NCBI GenBank assembly: GCA_035302345.1
Contig: DATGSS010000099.1
Location: 15,639-79,638 of the forward strand
Reading direction: 5' to 3'
DNA: 64,000 bases
Source of the DNA: Paenalcaligenes sp035302345
Lineage (GTDB): Bacteria > Pseudomonadota > Gammaproteobacteria > Burkholderiales > Burkholderiaceae_B
Numbering within the stretch: position 1 is the first letter of the stretch; the number at the start of each line of letters is the position of its first letter. Under the pieces are notes generated by a model. It saw only the letters and a program-made list of their open reading frames with translations, did not search any database and was not told where the DNA came from. Shown piece by piece: positions 45,601-55,254 of this stretch. The position numbers and the translations under genes are program-made.

Positions 45601-45728
45601 ATTAACGCTTCACCTTTCAGGGTGTTTCACCCATGTTTAGATGCAGGAAAACCTTCCGCGACACGGCCTCACCGATTAGCGGATAGCGGAGCAGAAGGCC
45701 TTGGGCTCGCTATTTCATGACGAGTCTT
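45601..45728 (-). promoter_or_regulatory. Structured odhA leader, probable sucA RNA motif
   Basis: The 5' leader read on the minus strand contains a hairpin GGAAGGTTTTCC followed by TGCA, a second hairpin GGGTG-AAA-CACCC, and then TGAAAGGTGA, where the ribosome site lies. A conserved structured RNA called the sucA motif is known directly upstream of sucA/odhA in Burkholderiales and overlaps the ribosome site. The assignment here is by position and structure, not by a covariance search. A -10-like TATACT (45741-45736) puts transcription start near 45728. An ATCAAGGGCTTGAT inverted repeat (45763-45776) lies just upstream. Confidence 0.5.
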
Positions 45729-45776
45729 ACCCACTAGTATAGCGTCCTGTGTATATCTATGCATCAAGGGCTTGAT

Positions 45777-46366
45777 TTATCTTGACTTTTGAAAAACATA
45801 TGTTGGCATTACCAAACAAGGCGCTTCATGCTGCAGCTACACAATAGTAACTAGAATTCGTCCAATAATAAACAGCCAATCCAACTAAAATGCGGCGATA
45901 CGAAAATATTGCACTGCAGCATAAAAGATATAAAAAAATAATAAACAGCAAAAAACATTGGCAGAAGCCACAGTTTTGGCTCATTCACCCCACCAAAACT
46001 CTGAGCATCCTATACTATCTAGGTTCTAACACTAAAGTAGTAGGGTGAACTATCGTAGCGGAGTGACCCATCAGTGTCTATAAAAGCCCAACGAACACAC
46101 ACCCAACATTTATAAAAATAGATGTTTTTTTAATTTAAAAGACTGCTTTCTTATTTGTTCTTTTTAATTCGTTATTTAACTAAGCATATCCCAAGAATCT
46201 ATACTCATTAATTTAATAATTATTTATTGTGGGTTTTTGATTTTTTGTAAATAGAGAATTCTAGACTGATAATGTTTGCCGTGATAATTTTAAAATAAGA
46301 TTCGGCGAACATTAAATTAATAAGGCATAAATAGCTATTAACTTGAATTATGGAGAATAAACAGCC
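45777..46366. other. Long AT-rich intergenic region before maeB
   Basis: About 590 bp with no ORF of note, the longest gap in the window. It holds an inverted repeat AGTTTTGG (45972-45979) / CCAAAACT (45993-46000) with a 13-base loop, and long A/T runs from 46100 to 46320. GGAG near 46351 is the ribosome site for maeB. It may contain an unrecognised small RNA or regulator sites for maeB and odhA. Confidence 0.5.
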
Positions 46367-48649
46367 ATGAGCTCAAAGCCCGATTTAACCAAGCTGGCGC
46401 TCGACTATCATGCCCATCCCACACCCGGCAAGATCTCGGTCGTGCCGACCAAGTCATTAGCGAATAGCGATGACCTATCCCTAGCCTATTCGCCGGGTGT
46501 TGCTTCTGCCTGTATGGCCATCCACGACGGAGGGGACGACGAAGCCGCTAAATACACCTCGCGCTCAAACCTAGTTGCAGTGGTTTCAAACGGTACTGCA
46601 GTACTGGGCCTAGGCAATATCGGCCCACTGGCCGCCAAACCAGTCATGGAAGGCAAGGGCTGCCTGTTTAAAAAATTCGCTAACATCGACGTCTTCGATA
46701 TTGAGCTCGATGAAAAAGACCCCGAAAAGCTGGTCGAGATCATTGCAGCGATGGAGCCTACTGTTGGCGGCATCAACCTAGAGGATATTCGCGCACCCGA
46801 ATGCTTTTACATAGAAGACAAACTGCGCGAACGGATGAACATCCCAGTTTTCCATGACGATCAACACGGTACCGCTATTATTGCTGGTGCTGCGATTATC
46901 AATGCACTGCAAATTGTTGGCAAAAACTTAGAGGACACCACTTTGGTCTGCTCAGGCGCGGGTGCAGCAGCCATCGCCTGCTTAAAGCTTTTGGTTAACA
47001 TGGGCATGCCCAAAGAGAATATTACTGTGGTGGACTCTCGAGGCGTTATTTGGGCTGGCCGCGAACCTGATATGGAGCCTAACAAGGCTAAATTTGCGCG
47101 CGAGACCGAACTGCGTACCCTCCAAGAGGCCGTAGATGGATCTGATATCTTTTTAGGATGTTCTGCACCTGGCCTGATGACACCAGAAATGCTGAAAACA
47201 ATGGCTGAAAAACCCATCGTTTTAGCACTGGCTAATCCCGAGCCCGAGATTCGGCCCGAGGTTGCCAAAGCTGCCCGTCCTGATTGCCTCATTGCCACGG
47301 GACGCTCTGACTACCCCAACCAAGTCAATAACGTTTTATGCTTTCCTTTTATTTTCCGTGGCGCCTTGGATTGTGGGGCTACAGAAATTAACGAGGAAAT
47401 GAAAATGGCTGCGGTATATGCCATTGCTAAGTTGGCGCACGAGGAAGCATATGACGCTATCGGCGTCGAGAATGACGATGAACTGAGCTTTGGGCCTGAG
47501 TACATAATCCCACGCCCCTTTGACCCACGTTTAATTGTGCGTGTCGCACCCGCTGTGGCCAAAGCTGCCGAGGAAACCGGCGTTGCCCGTCGCCCCATCA
47601 CAGACATGGAGGCCTATCGGCAAAAACTATTGGCCCTGACCTATCGCTCGGGCACATTAATGCGCCCGCTGTTCTTGCAGGCCAAAGAGTTATCCGCGCT
47701 CAAGCGCATTGCTTATGCGGACGGCGAAGATGAGCGAGTCTTGCGTGCTGCACAAACTGCAGTCGATGAAAACATCGCCTTTCCTATTTTAATTGGTCGC
47801 CCCAATGTCATTGATATGCGCATCCGTCGTTACGGTCTGCGCTTGCAACCGGGGGTCAATGTAGAGATCGTGGACCCAGAAGACGACTATCGCTTTAATG
47901 AAACCTGGCAGGGCTATTTCAAACTGAAAAACCGTCATGGTGTCACGCCCGATCTAGCAAAAGCACTGGTACGCAAACACAACACGATCATTGGTGCCAT
48001 GTTAATGCGCCGAGGGGACGTCGATGGGCTGATTTGCGGTGTAACCACTCGCTTTTACACTCAGTTAGAACATATCCAGGACATCATTGGTTTGGATGAA
48101 AAAGCCAAAGTATTTGCGGCTATGAATGCATTGATTTTGCCGACTCAGAGTATTTTCGTGTGTGATACGCATGTCAATGAAAATCCAAATGCCGAAGAAG
48201 TTGCCAACATGACCTTGCTGGCAGTCAAAGAGGTACGACGTTTTGGCCTAACCCCCCGTGTTGCCCTACTCTCGCACTCTAACTTTGGTAGCCGCTCGAC
48301 CGAGTCATCCCGCAAAATGGCCGAGGCCCGCAAACTAATCCTAGAGGTCGAGCCTGATCTGGAAATCGATGGCGAGATGCATGCTGACTCGGCACTGTCT
48401 GATCGCATTCGCTATAACGCCAATCCTGACTCAACCCTAAAAGCACCTGCAAACCTACTCATCACCCCTAATTTGGATGCGGGGAACATCACCTATAACA
48501 TCCTTAAGATGACTGGCAGTAACGGTGTTTCATTAGGCCCTATCTTGTTGGGTGCAGCAGGACCTGTGCATATCATGACGACATCCAGTACCGTACGACG
48601 TATTGTCAACATGACAGCATTGGCTGTTTTAGACGCCGCTGGGCGCTAA
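46367..48649 (+). CDS. maeB: NADP-dependent malic enzyme (malic enzyme-phosphotransacetylase-like fusion)
   Basis: A 760-residue MaeB-type enzyme that decarboxylates malate to pyruvate with NADP. The malic part (about 1-430) has SLAYSPGVASACMAI, VFHDDQHGTAIIAGA and the nucleotide-binding VCSGAGAAAIACL. The C-terminal part (about 435-760) is a phosphotransacetylase-like domain (ADGEDERVLRAAQ, LLSHSNFGSRST, NAGNITYNI), which in this family is regulatory, binding acetyl-CoA. Full length. Transcribed alone after a 766-bp gap, with a two-way terminator behind it. Confidence 0.95.
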   Translation: MSSKPDLTKLALDYHAHPTPGKISVVPTKSLANSDDLSLAYSPGVASACMAIHDGGDDEAAKYTSRSNLVAVVSNGTAVLGLGNIGPLAAKPVMEGKGCLFKKFANIDVFDIELDEKDPEKLVEIIAAMEPTVGGINLEDIRAPECFYIEDKLRERMNIPVFHDDQHGTAIIAGAAIINALQIVGKNLEDTTLVCSGAGAAAIACLKLLVNMGMPKENITVVDSRGVIWAGREPDMEPNKAKFARETELRTLQEAVDGSDIFLGCSAPGLMTPEMLKTMAEKPIVLALANPEPEIRPEVAKAARPDCLIATGRSDYPNQVNNVLCFPFIFRGALDCGATEINEEMKMAAVYAIAKLAHEEAYDAIGVENDDELSFGPEYIIPRPFDPRLIVRVAPAVAKAAEETGVARRPITDMEAYRQKLLALTYRSGTLMRPLFLQAKELSALKRIAYADGEDERVLRAAQTAVDENIAFPILIGRPNVIDMRIRRYGLRLQPGVNVEIVDPEDDYRFNETWQGYFKLKNRHGVTPDLAKALVRKHNTIIGAMLMRRGDVDGLICGVTTRFYTQLEHIQDIIGLDEKAKVFAAMNALILPTQSIFVCDTHVNENPNAEEVANMTLLAVKEVRRFGLTPRVALLSHSNFGSRSTESSRKMAEARKLILEVEPDLEIDGEMHADSALSDRIRYNANPDSTLKAPANLLITPNLDAGNITYNILKMTGSNGVSLGPILLGAAGPVHIMTTSSTVRRIVNMTALAVLDAAGR

Positions 48650-48696
48650 ACCTAATCCAGCTCATAAGCTGCATACAACAAAGTAGCACAGCCCAT

Positions 48697-48734
48697 AAAA
48701 AAAGCATGCGTGGAGTTTCACGCATGCTTTTTGT
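48697..48734. terminator. Bidirectional terminator
   Basis: A 12-bp perfect stem AAAGCATGCGTG (48701-48712) / CACGCATGCTTT (48719-48730) with a run of A before it and T after it ends maeB and the convergent lldP. Confidence 0.9.
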
Positions 48735-48784
48735 TTGTCTGGTTAGGCGCTAAAGATTAGCGCCTGACTAATTGTGAAGATCAA

Positions 48785-50551
48785 TTAGACATTGGCAGGG
48801 ATTTGCATGGGTCTGCCACGGGCCATTGAAAGACCACCAAAGGTGACAAACAGCCAAGCAACCGATGCAATCATCCAAATGGTATTACCTGTGATAAAGG
48901 CCTGACCAATAAATCCAGCCATGACGACGTAGTAAATCATGGGGATTAGGGTCTTGCGAACGACCTCACCCTCGCGGTTAACCATACCTACAACTGCACA
49001 TGCTGCAACAACGTTGTGGACACAAATCATGTTACCAGCAGCACCCCCAACAGCCTGCAATGCAACAATGATTGCTGACTGATCAGGTGTAAAGGCTAAA
49101 TGCTGTGCAGTAGAGAATTGGAAGTATGAGAACATCATATTACTGATTGTGTTCGAGCCAGCAATAAATGCACCCAAGCCACCTACCCAAGGTGAAATAT
49201 TGGGCCAGGCATTACCTGCGACTGAAGCTGCACTTTGCGCAAGCAAAATGGGCATGCTAGCCAAAGAACCATCAGCGGATGCTGAGTGGATAAACACCTG
49301 TACCATGGGCACGGCCAACAACAACGCAGGTGCGGCTGCGGACATGGTTCTTGCCGAGGCGGTAAAGCCATCCCAATATTGCTTTCCATTCATTCTGAAA
49401 ATACCGATGCAAAGTAACGATACCAAAATCAAAATCGCACCCGGCGAGAACAAGAACTGCGCCGAACTGGAAATATCAGTCGAGAACAGATTGGGGAAAG
49501 ACAAGGTTGCACTCTCACCTGTGAGAGCAGATTTCACTGCAGGCACAGTACGGGTGATGACCAGAAGTATGACCACCAGCACATAAGGAGAGAAAGCACG
49601 CACCACGCTAAAGCGGGTTGCCTCGTTCTCGTCCTCGACCTTGACAGTGCCCAACCATTCGCGCTCCCAGTAGGCCTTTTCGGGGAACTGGAAAGTGTCT
49701 TTGGGAACAAAAAGCCCTTTGCGTGCAGCAGGAACAACGATCATCAAGCCAATCAGTGCACCCAGCATAGAGGGGAACTCGGGACCAAGCAGGCGAGAAA
49801 TAATCACGTATGGGACGGTAAATGCCAACCCAGCAAAGATGGCAAAGCGCCATGCCTTTAGGCCCTGAGCAAAGGAGCGCTCGCTACCAAAGAATCGAGT
49901 CAATAAGCCACACAACATCAAGGGAATAAAGAGCCCAATCAATGCATGCAGCATCGCGACATCATGAACGATTTGCAGGATATACTCGGCCGGAGTGGTC
50001 GGTGCAATCGCAGCGGCAACATCAGCCTTGTTATCGATACCCGAGGTGACACCAACAATCATTGGTGTACCCACAGCCCCGAAGGACACCGGTGTCGACT
50101 GAATAACCAACATCGACATGACTGCAGCCATTGCAGGGAAGCCTAGGGCGAGCAGCAAAGGAGCCCCCACTGCAGAGGGGGTACCAAAACCAGATGAGCC
50201 CTCAATCAGCGAGCCAAAAAGCCAAGCCACGATAATGACCTGTACACGGCGGTCGGGAGAGACGTCCATGAACCCCTGACGGATCGAACTAAGCGCCCCG
50301 CCTTCTTTGAGGGTATTCAAGAGCAAAATCGCCCCAAACACAATAAATAATAGGGTAATAGCAGTAATGATACCGTTAACCGTTGCCGCGGCTACGATAG
50401 CGCCTGAACTACCCCAGACAAACAGTGATAATAGAGCGGTTACAACATATGCGGCGCCCATTGAGAGCTTGGCAGACCGCCCTAAAACGACCATTAGCAC
50501 AAATACTACGACGATCGGTGCTAAGGCCAATAAGGTATAAATAGTACCCAT
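48785..50551 (-). CDS. lldP: L-lactate permease
   Basis: A 588-residue inner-membrane carrier with about 12-14 hydrophobic segments, of the LldP/GlcA family (lactate or glycolate with protons). SLIEGSSGFGTPSAVGAPLLLALGFPA near 115-140 (family hallmark), FGAVGTPMIVGVTSG near 158-172 and GAFIAGSNTISNMMF near 470 are conserved. AAGGAG lies 7 bp before the ATG. It is transcribed toward maeB. An inverted repeat overlaps its probable -10 element. No lactate dehydrogenase genes are adjacent. Confidence 0.93.
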   Translation of the reverse strand: MGTIYTLLALAPIVVVFVLMVVLGRSAKLSMGAAYVVTALLSLFVWGSSGAIVAAATVNGIITAITLLFIVFGAILLLNTLKEGGALSSIRQGFMDVSPDRRVQVIIVAWLFGSLIEGSSGFGTPSAVGAPLLLALGFPAMAAVMSMLVIQSTPVSFGAVGTPMIVGVTSGIDNKADVAAAIAPTTPAEYILQIVHDVAMLHALIGLFIPLMLCGLLTRFFGSERSFAQGLKAWRFAIFAGLAFTVPYVIISRLLGPEFPSMLGALIGLMIVVPAARKGLFVPKDTFQFPEKAYWEREWLGTVKVEDENEATRFSVVRAFSPYVLVVILLVITRTVPAVKSALTGESATLSFPNLFSTDISSSAQFLFSPGAILILVSLLCIGIFRMNGKQYWDGFTASARTMSAAAPALLLAVPMVQVFIHSASADGSLASMPILLAQSAASVAGNAWPNISPWVGGLGAFIAGSNTISNMMFSYFQFSTAQHLAFTPDQSAIIVALQAVGGAAGNMICVHNVVAACAVVGMVNREGEVVRKTLIPMIYYVVMAGFIGQAFITGNTIWMIASVAWLFVTFGGLSMARGRPMQIPANV

Positions 50552-50629
50552 GAATTAAAACTCCTTGGCTAGCAAAAAGATGGCAAATGCGCCATTTCTT
50601 GTTTTCAGAACGTGATAACCCCACGTAAT

Positions 50630-50644
50630 CAGGTACTATACCTG
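50630..50644 (-). promoter_or_regulatory. Inverted repeat over probable lldP -10 element
   Basis: CAGGTA-CTA-TACCTG (6-bp arms, 3-bp centre) lies about 80 bp upstream of lldP. On the minus strand it contains TATAGT, a good -10 sequence. A repressor of the GntR/LldR or similar class could bind here; the regulator is not identified. Confidence 0.45.
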
Positions 50645-50693
50645 CTGTTATTACCTTTTCTTATTCGCAAAAACCCTGTATTGATTTCCAAAA

Positions 50694-50730
50694 AGCCACA
50701 AAAAAACGGCTTCACATGGAAGCCGTTTCC
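50694..50730 (-). terminator. Terminator of the sdh-gltA operon
   Basis: A 10-bp perfect stem AAACGGCTTC (50704-50713) / GAAGCCGTTT (50719-50728), followed on the minus strand by TTTTTTT. It lies about 45 bp after the gltA stop. Confidence 0.9.
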
Positions 50731-50774
50731 AATATAAGCTGTTCCAAAACGAGAAACAGCGACGCAGTTGTGGA

Positions 50775-52070
50775 TTATTTTATGCTGCGCTCGGTAGAGC
50801 CCACATATAACTGACGAGGACGACCAATGCGGAAATCTTCATCGGTGATCATCTCATCCCACTGGGCGATCCAGCCAGCTGTACGTGCCAGCGCAAAAAT
50901 ACCGGTAAACATATCTGTTGGGATACCAATCGCACGCTGTACGATTCCGGAGTAGAAATCAACGTTGGGGTACAGGCGACGCTCGACAAAGTAATCATCT
51001 TCGAGAGCGATACGCTCAAGTTCCATGGCCAGCTTGAACAGTGGATCGTCTTCTAGACCCAAGGCCTCGAGAACCTCTTTACATGTTTCTTGCATGAGCT
51101 TGGCGCGTGGGTCATAGTTTTTGTAAACACGGTGACCAAAGCCCATCAGACGCACACCTGAGGTGCGGTCTTTGACCTGCTCCATAAACTCGCCGACCTT
51201 GGCGACGCCGCCCTGGGCGTGTAATTGCTCGAGCATATTGAGGCAAGCCTCGTTAGCGCCCCCGTGCGCTGGACCCCACAGACATGCAATCCCGGCAGCA
51301 ATGGCTGCATAGGGGTTTGTACCAGAGGAACCACACAAACGGACGGTAGAGGTTGATGCGTTCTGCTCGTGGTCAGCGTGCAAAATAAAGATGCGGTCCA
51401 ATGCGCGCTCGACCACATCGTTGACCTGGTAGTCCTCGCATGGGGTACCAAACATCATGCGCAGGAAATTACCAGTGTAGGACAGGTCATTTTGAGGATA
51501 CATAAAGGGCTGTCCAACGCCATATTTATAGGCCATGGCGACGATGGTTGGCAGCTTGGCAATCAAGCGAATCGCTGAAATGCGACGATCCTCGGGATTA
51601 TTGATATCTAACTGGTCGTGATAAAAGGCGGACATCGCCCCTACCATACCTGTCAAAATTGCCATGGGGTGTGCATCATGGTGAAAACCACGTACAAAAT
51701 TGTACATATGTTCTTTGACCATGGTGTGGTGGGTCACCAACCCCTCGAATTCTTGTTTGCCTTTTTCGTCGGGCAGTTCGCCAAACAGCAATAGATGGCA
51801 TACCTCGAGGAAATCACAATTTTGAGCCAATTGCTCGATGGGGTAGCCACGATACAGTAATTGCCCCTTGTCGCCATCAATATAAGTTATGGATGACCGT
51901 GTTGAGGCAGTTGCCATAAAACCAGGGTCAAATGTAAAGGTACCTGTTTCGCCGTATAGTTTGCGAATATCGACGACATCAGGGCCAATTGTGCCTTTAT
52001 ACACAGGCAGTTCTACAGCTGGTCGGCCATCACTAAAAGATAGAGTGGCTTTAGTATCCGAACGTTGCAT
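50775..52070 (-). CDS. gltA: Citrate synthase (type II)
   Basis: A 431-residue enzyme that condenses oxaloacetate and acetyl-CoA. It is the large hexameric form with an extra N-terminal beta domain (1-50). Catalytic residues are in HADHEQNASTSTVR, GPAHGGANEACL and GFGHRVYKNYDPRA (His) and in YPNVDFYSG (Asp). It is the last gene of the sdhCDAB-sdhE-gltA operon, 16 bp behind sdhE, with a terminator after it. Confidence 0.96.
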   Translation of the reverse strand: MQRSDTKATLSFSDGRPAVELPVYKGTIGPDVVDIRKLYGETGTFTFDPGFMATASTRSSITYIDGDKGQLLYRGYPIEQLAQNCDFLEVCHLLLFGELPDEKGKQEFEGLVTHHTMVKEHMYNFVRGFHHDAHPMAILTGMVGAMSAFYHDQLDINNPEDRRISAIRLIAKLPTIVAMAYKYGVGQPFMYPQNDLSYTGNFLRMMFGTPCEDYQVNDVVERALDRIFILHADHEQNASTSTVRLCGSSGTNPYAAIAAGIACLWGPAHGGANEACLNMLEQLHAQGGVAKVGEFMEQVKDRTSGVRLMGFGHRVYKNYDPRAKLMQETCKEVLEALGLEDDPLFKLAMELERIALEDDYFVERRLYPNVDFYSGIVQRAIGIPTDMFTGIFALARTAGWIAQWDEMITDEDFRIGRPRQLYVGSTERSIK

Positions 52071-52086
52071 AAAACATCCTTTTCGT

Positions 52087-52347
52087 TCAAAGCGCGCGTA
52101 TGAGCGCCACTAGACGTTGAATATCTGGTGAGTTGTAGGGTTCTTTGGGGGCTTGGGTGCCCAAAAGAACCTGGAGCAGGTCAGTGTCATCCATCTCGAA
52201 CAATGTGTTGAGGGCGCTGACATCTGCATCCGTGAGCTCGTGCTCATAGCGGTCTAAAAAGCGCGTAAGAATGAGATCATTCTCAAGCATTCCGCGACGC
52301 GCGCGCCATCTAAGGCGCGCGCGCTGTAAAGTAGTTAGCTCTGCCAT
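52087..52347 (-). CDS. sdhE: FAD assembly factor SdhE
   Basis: An 86-residue small helical protein needed to attach FAD covalently to SdhA. The RGxxE motif is present as RGMLENDLIL (about 19-28), with the following YEHELTDADVSALNTLFEMDD. The usual length is 80-95. It lies 12 bp after sdhB in the operon. Confidence 0.93.
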   Translation of the reverse strand: MAELTTLQRARLRWRARRGMLENDLILTRFLDRYEHELTDADVSALNTLFEMDDTDLLQVLLGTQAPKEPYNSPDIQRLVALIRAL

Positions 52348-52359
52348 ACTCGGCCTATC

Positions 52360-53076
52360 TTAGACTGTGCGACGTACAAGCATTTCTTTGATCTTGCCAA
52401 TCGCTCGCGATGGGTTGAGCCCTTTGGGGCACACATCGGTACAGTTCATAATGGTATGACAGCGGAACAAACGATAGGGATCTTCCAAGTTATCTAAGCG
52501 CTCAGCAGTCGCATCATCACGAGAGTCAGCAATAAAACGATAAGCCTGGAGTAAACCTGCAGGACCCACAAATTTATCAGGGTTCCACCAAAAAGAAGGA
52601 CAGGACGTAGAACAGCATGCACATAAAATGCACTCGTACAGCCCGTTGAGTTCTTCACGCTCGGTGGGTGACTGCAAACGCTCGCGCTCTGGCGGCGGCG
52701 TTGAATTAATAAGATAAGGCATGACTGAATGGAACTGGTCAAAGAAGTGAGTCATGTCCACAATCAAATCACGCACAACAGGCAAACCGGGAATCGGGCG
52801 CAATACAATCTTATCGGGCAAGGTATTTAAATTAGTAATACATGCCAAAGCATTGCGACCATTGATATTCACAGCATCTGAACCACAAATCCCCTCACGG
52901 CATGAACGTCGGAAAGAAATACTGTCATCGATCTCATTTTTAAGTCGTACGAGTACATCTAGTAGCATCCGATCATGCTCGCGCAATTCGATTTGCACAT
53001 TTTGCATGTAGGGACGCTCGTCCTTGTCGGGGTCGTAGCGATAGATTTCAAAATTTAACTTGCGATTAACACTCAT
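52360..53076 (-). CDS. sdhB: Succinate dehydrogenase iron-sulfur subunit
   Basis: A 238-residue peripheral membrane subunit with three iron-sulfur clusters. The 2Fe-2S site is CREGICGSDAVNINGRNALAC. CILCACCSTSCP starts the 4Fe-4S site, and CHTIMNCTDVCPKGLNP supplies the rest of the 4Fe-4S and 3Fe-4S ligands. It moves electrons from SdhA to quinone in SdhCD. It lies 13 bp after sdhA. Confidence 0.96.
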   Translation of the reverse strand: MSVNRKLNFEIYRYDPDKDERPYMQNVQIELREHDRMLLDVLVRLKNEIDDSISFRRSCREGICGSDAVNINGRNALACITNLNTLPDKIVLRPIPGLPVVRDLIVDMTHFFDQFHSVMPYLINSTPPPERERLQSPTEREELNGLYECILCACCSTSCPSFWWNPDKFVGPAGLLQAYRFIADSRDDATAERLDNLEDPYRLFRCHTIMNCTDVCPKGLNPSRAIGKIKEMLVRRTV

Positions 53077-53089
53077 CTGTTTCCCCTAT

Positions 53090-54868
53090 TTAGAACTCGC
53101 GAGCTCTTGGTGCAATACTCTCGGCAGTAATAGGCTGCATTTCAACCGGCTTATACTCGAGGCGATTGCCCTCTGAGAACCACATTGTGTGCTTGAGCCA
53201 GTTTTCATCATCACGCTTGGGATAATCCTCGAGAGAGTGAGCACCACGGCTTTCATGGCGGTTAAAAGCTGAATGCACAGTGGCACATGCAACCTCGACC
53301 ATGTTGGCAACCTCTAGTGCTTCTACGCGAGCTGTATTAAAGACTTTGGATTTGTCTTTGTAATAGAGCTGTTTGGAGGCCTCGGCGAGCTCGTCAATGG
53401 CTTTGGTCCCTTTGCCCAGAATCTCGAGCGTACGGAATACACCACAGTGCTCTTGCATGGTATGGCGCAGTTTGTCGGCGAGCTCGGGCGCATGTTCTCC
53501 TGAGGTACGGTTTTCTAGCTCGGAGACGCGTTGGATGGATTGCTCGATCGTCCACTCTGGGAGGTCAGGATGGCTGTGTTCGTCTTGAGGACGTGTTTTT
53601 GCAATATGGTCCCCAGCCGAACGGCCAAACACGATGAGATCCAGCAAAGAGTTGGTCCCTAGGCGGTTAGCCCCGTGTACAGAGGTCGCTGCGCACTCGC
53701 CTACCGCATAAAGGCGCGGTACCACTGTAGGCTCGCCATCTTTCATCGTCAATACTTGCCCGTGATAATTTGTGGGTATCCCACCCATCTGGTAGTGCAA
53801 AGTCGGCACTACGGGGATGGGATCTTTAATGGGATCCACATTAGCAAAGGTCATCGCAATTTCACGAATCGCGGGCAAACGACGCATGATGGTGTCTGCA
53901 CCCAAATGATCTAGCTTGAGCTCGATATAGTCCCCATTGGGGCCACACCCACGCCCTTCTTTGATCTCTTGATCCATAGAACGAGAGACAAAGTCGCGTG
54001 GAGCTAAATCCTTGAGGTGGGGGGCATAACGCTCCATAAAGCGCTCGCCATCTTTGTTTAAGAGAATCCCACCTTCGCCACGCACACCCTCGGTGATCAG
54101 TACGCCGGCTCCATAAACACCGGTGGGGTGAAATTGCCAAAACTCGAAGTCCTGTAAAGGCAGGCCTGCTCTGGCGGCCATCCCGAGACCGTCACCCGTA
54201 TTAATAAAGGCGTTGGTAGATGCTGCAAAAATACGTCCAGCACCCCCGGTAGCCAATACTGTACGCTTGGCCTCAAGGATGTAAATATCCCCAGTTTCCA
54301 TTTCAAGGGCAGTCACCCCGAGAATCTCACCTTCTTCGTTTTGAAGAAGGTCTAGCGCCATCCACTCGACAAGAAACTTAGTCCGTAGCTTGACGTTGCG
54401 CTCATATAGAGTATGTACCATTGCGTGACCTGTGCGGTCAGCAACAGCACAGGCGCGCTGAACGGGCTTTTCCCCAAAATGCGAGGTATGCCCACCGAAA
54501 GGACGCTGATAAATGGTGCCATCGTCGTTACGGTCAAACGGCATCCCAAAGTGCTCGAGCTCATAAACAGCATGCGGCGCTTCGCGACACAAGAACTCGA
54601 TAGCGTCTTGATCACCCAACCAGTCGGACCCCTTGACGGTATCGTACATATGCCAATACCAGTGGTCCTCGCTCATGTTACCCAACGCTGCACTGACACC
54701 ACCTTGGGCGGCAACAGTGTGTGAGCGGGTGGGAAATACCTTAGAAAGCACGGCAACATTAAGGCCGGCCTCGGATAGTTCCAATGCACAACGCAATCCA
54801 GCGCCTCCGGCGCCAACAACCACCGCGTCAAATTGGCGGCGTGGTAAAGAAGATTTGATAGCTGCCAC
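53090..54868 (-). CDS. sdhA: Succinate dehydrogenase flavoprotein subunit
   Basis: A 592-residue catalytic subunit oxidising succinate to fumarate. FAD motif GAGGAGLR near 20, covalent-FAD His in PTRSHTVAAQGG, active-site residues in HPTGVYGAG, LGTNSLLDLIVFGR and a Thr-rich QDEHSHPDLP region. The start is the GTG at 54868, nine bases after GGAG and 2 bp after the sdhD stop; it gives the usual length. The frame continues upstream over sdhD but that part is not SdhA. Confidence 0.95.
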   Translation of the reverse strand: MAAIKSSLPRRQFDAVVVGAGGAGLRCALELSEAGLNVAVLSKVFPTRSHTVAAQGGVSAALGNMSEDHWYWHMYDTVKGSDWLGDQDAIEFLCREAPHAVYELEHFGMPFDRNDDGTIYQRPFGGHTSHFGEKPVQRACAVADRTGHAMVHTLYERNVKLRTKFLVEWMALDLLQNEEGEILGVTALEMETGDIYILEAKRTVLATGGAGRIFAASTNAFINTGDGLGMAARAGLPLQDFEFWQFHPTGVYGAGVLITEGVRGEGGILLNKDGERFMERYAPHLKDLAPRDFVSRSMDQEIKEGRGCGPNGDYIELKLDHLGADTIMRRLPAIREIAMTFANVDPIKDPIPVVPTLHYQMGGIPTNYHGQVLTMKDGEPTVVPRLYAVGECAATSVHGANRLGTNSLLDLIVFGRSAGDHIAKTRPQDEHSHPDLPEWTIEQSIQRVSELENRTSGEHAPELADKLRHTMQEHCGVFRTLEILGKGTKAIDELAEASKQLYYKDKSKVFNTARVEALEVANMVEVACATVHSAFNRHESRGAHSLEDYPKRDDENWLKHTMWFSEGNRLEYKPVEMQPITAESIAPRAREF

Positions 54869-54870
54869 GG

Positions 54871-55254
54871 TTATAGGCTCCAGACAATTTGAATAAAGAA
54901 GACAATCGCACCAACGAGCCACAATACGGTCAGCGACTGCAGCAACAGGCGCCACCCAGTGTTGGTGACGTAATCCATCCAGATGTCACGCACGCCAACC
55001 CAGGCATGCCATACCACCGAAATAAAGGCCAAGGTGGCTAAGACTTGACCCACGGGGAATGCACCCCATTTGAAAGAAAAGAGATGGCTCCACGAGTCAT
55101 AGTTGAGCTCTGATGTAAACAAATACCCCAAGAAAAGTATCAGGGTATAGATAATCATGATGACAGCTGTGACACGCTGGACAATGAAATCGATGGTGCC
55201 GTAATGTGCACCCACAACCAAGCGTTTAACTCCGATACGTTCTGGTGCGCTCAT
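54871..55254 (-). CDS. sdhD: Succinate dehydrogenase membrane anchor subunit D
   Basis: A 127-residue membrane protein with three hydrophobic helices (about 26-48, 64-85, 100-125). The haem-b ligand His is likely in VVWHAWVGVRDIWMD. The ATG at 55254 forms TAATG with the sdhC stop and has GGAG 7 bp upstream, so it is preferred to the ATG 6 bp earlier. With SdhC it forms the quinone site. Confidence 0.93.
   Translation of the reverse strand: MSAPERIGVKRLVVGAHYGTIDFIVQRVTAVIMIIYTLILFLGYLFTSELNYDSWSHLFSFKWGAFPVGQVLATLAFISVVWHAWVGVRDIWMDYVTNTGWRLLLQSLTVLWLVGAIVFFIQIVWSL

Noticed and set aside
54869..54955. N-terminal extension of the sdhA frame
   Set aside because: It overlaps the 3' end of sdhD and does not resemble SdhA; the GTG at 54868 gives the usual length.
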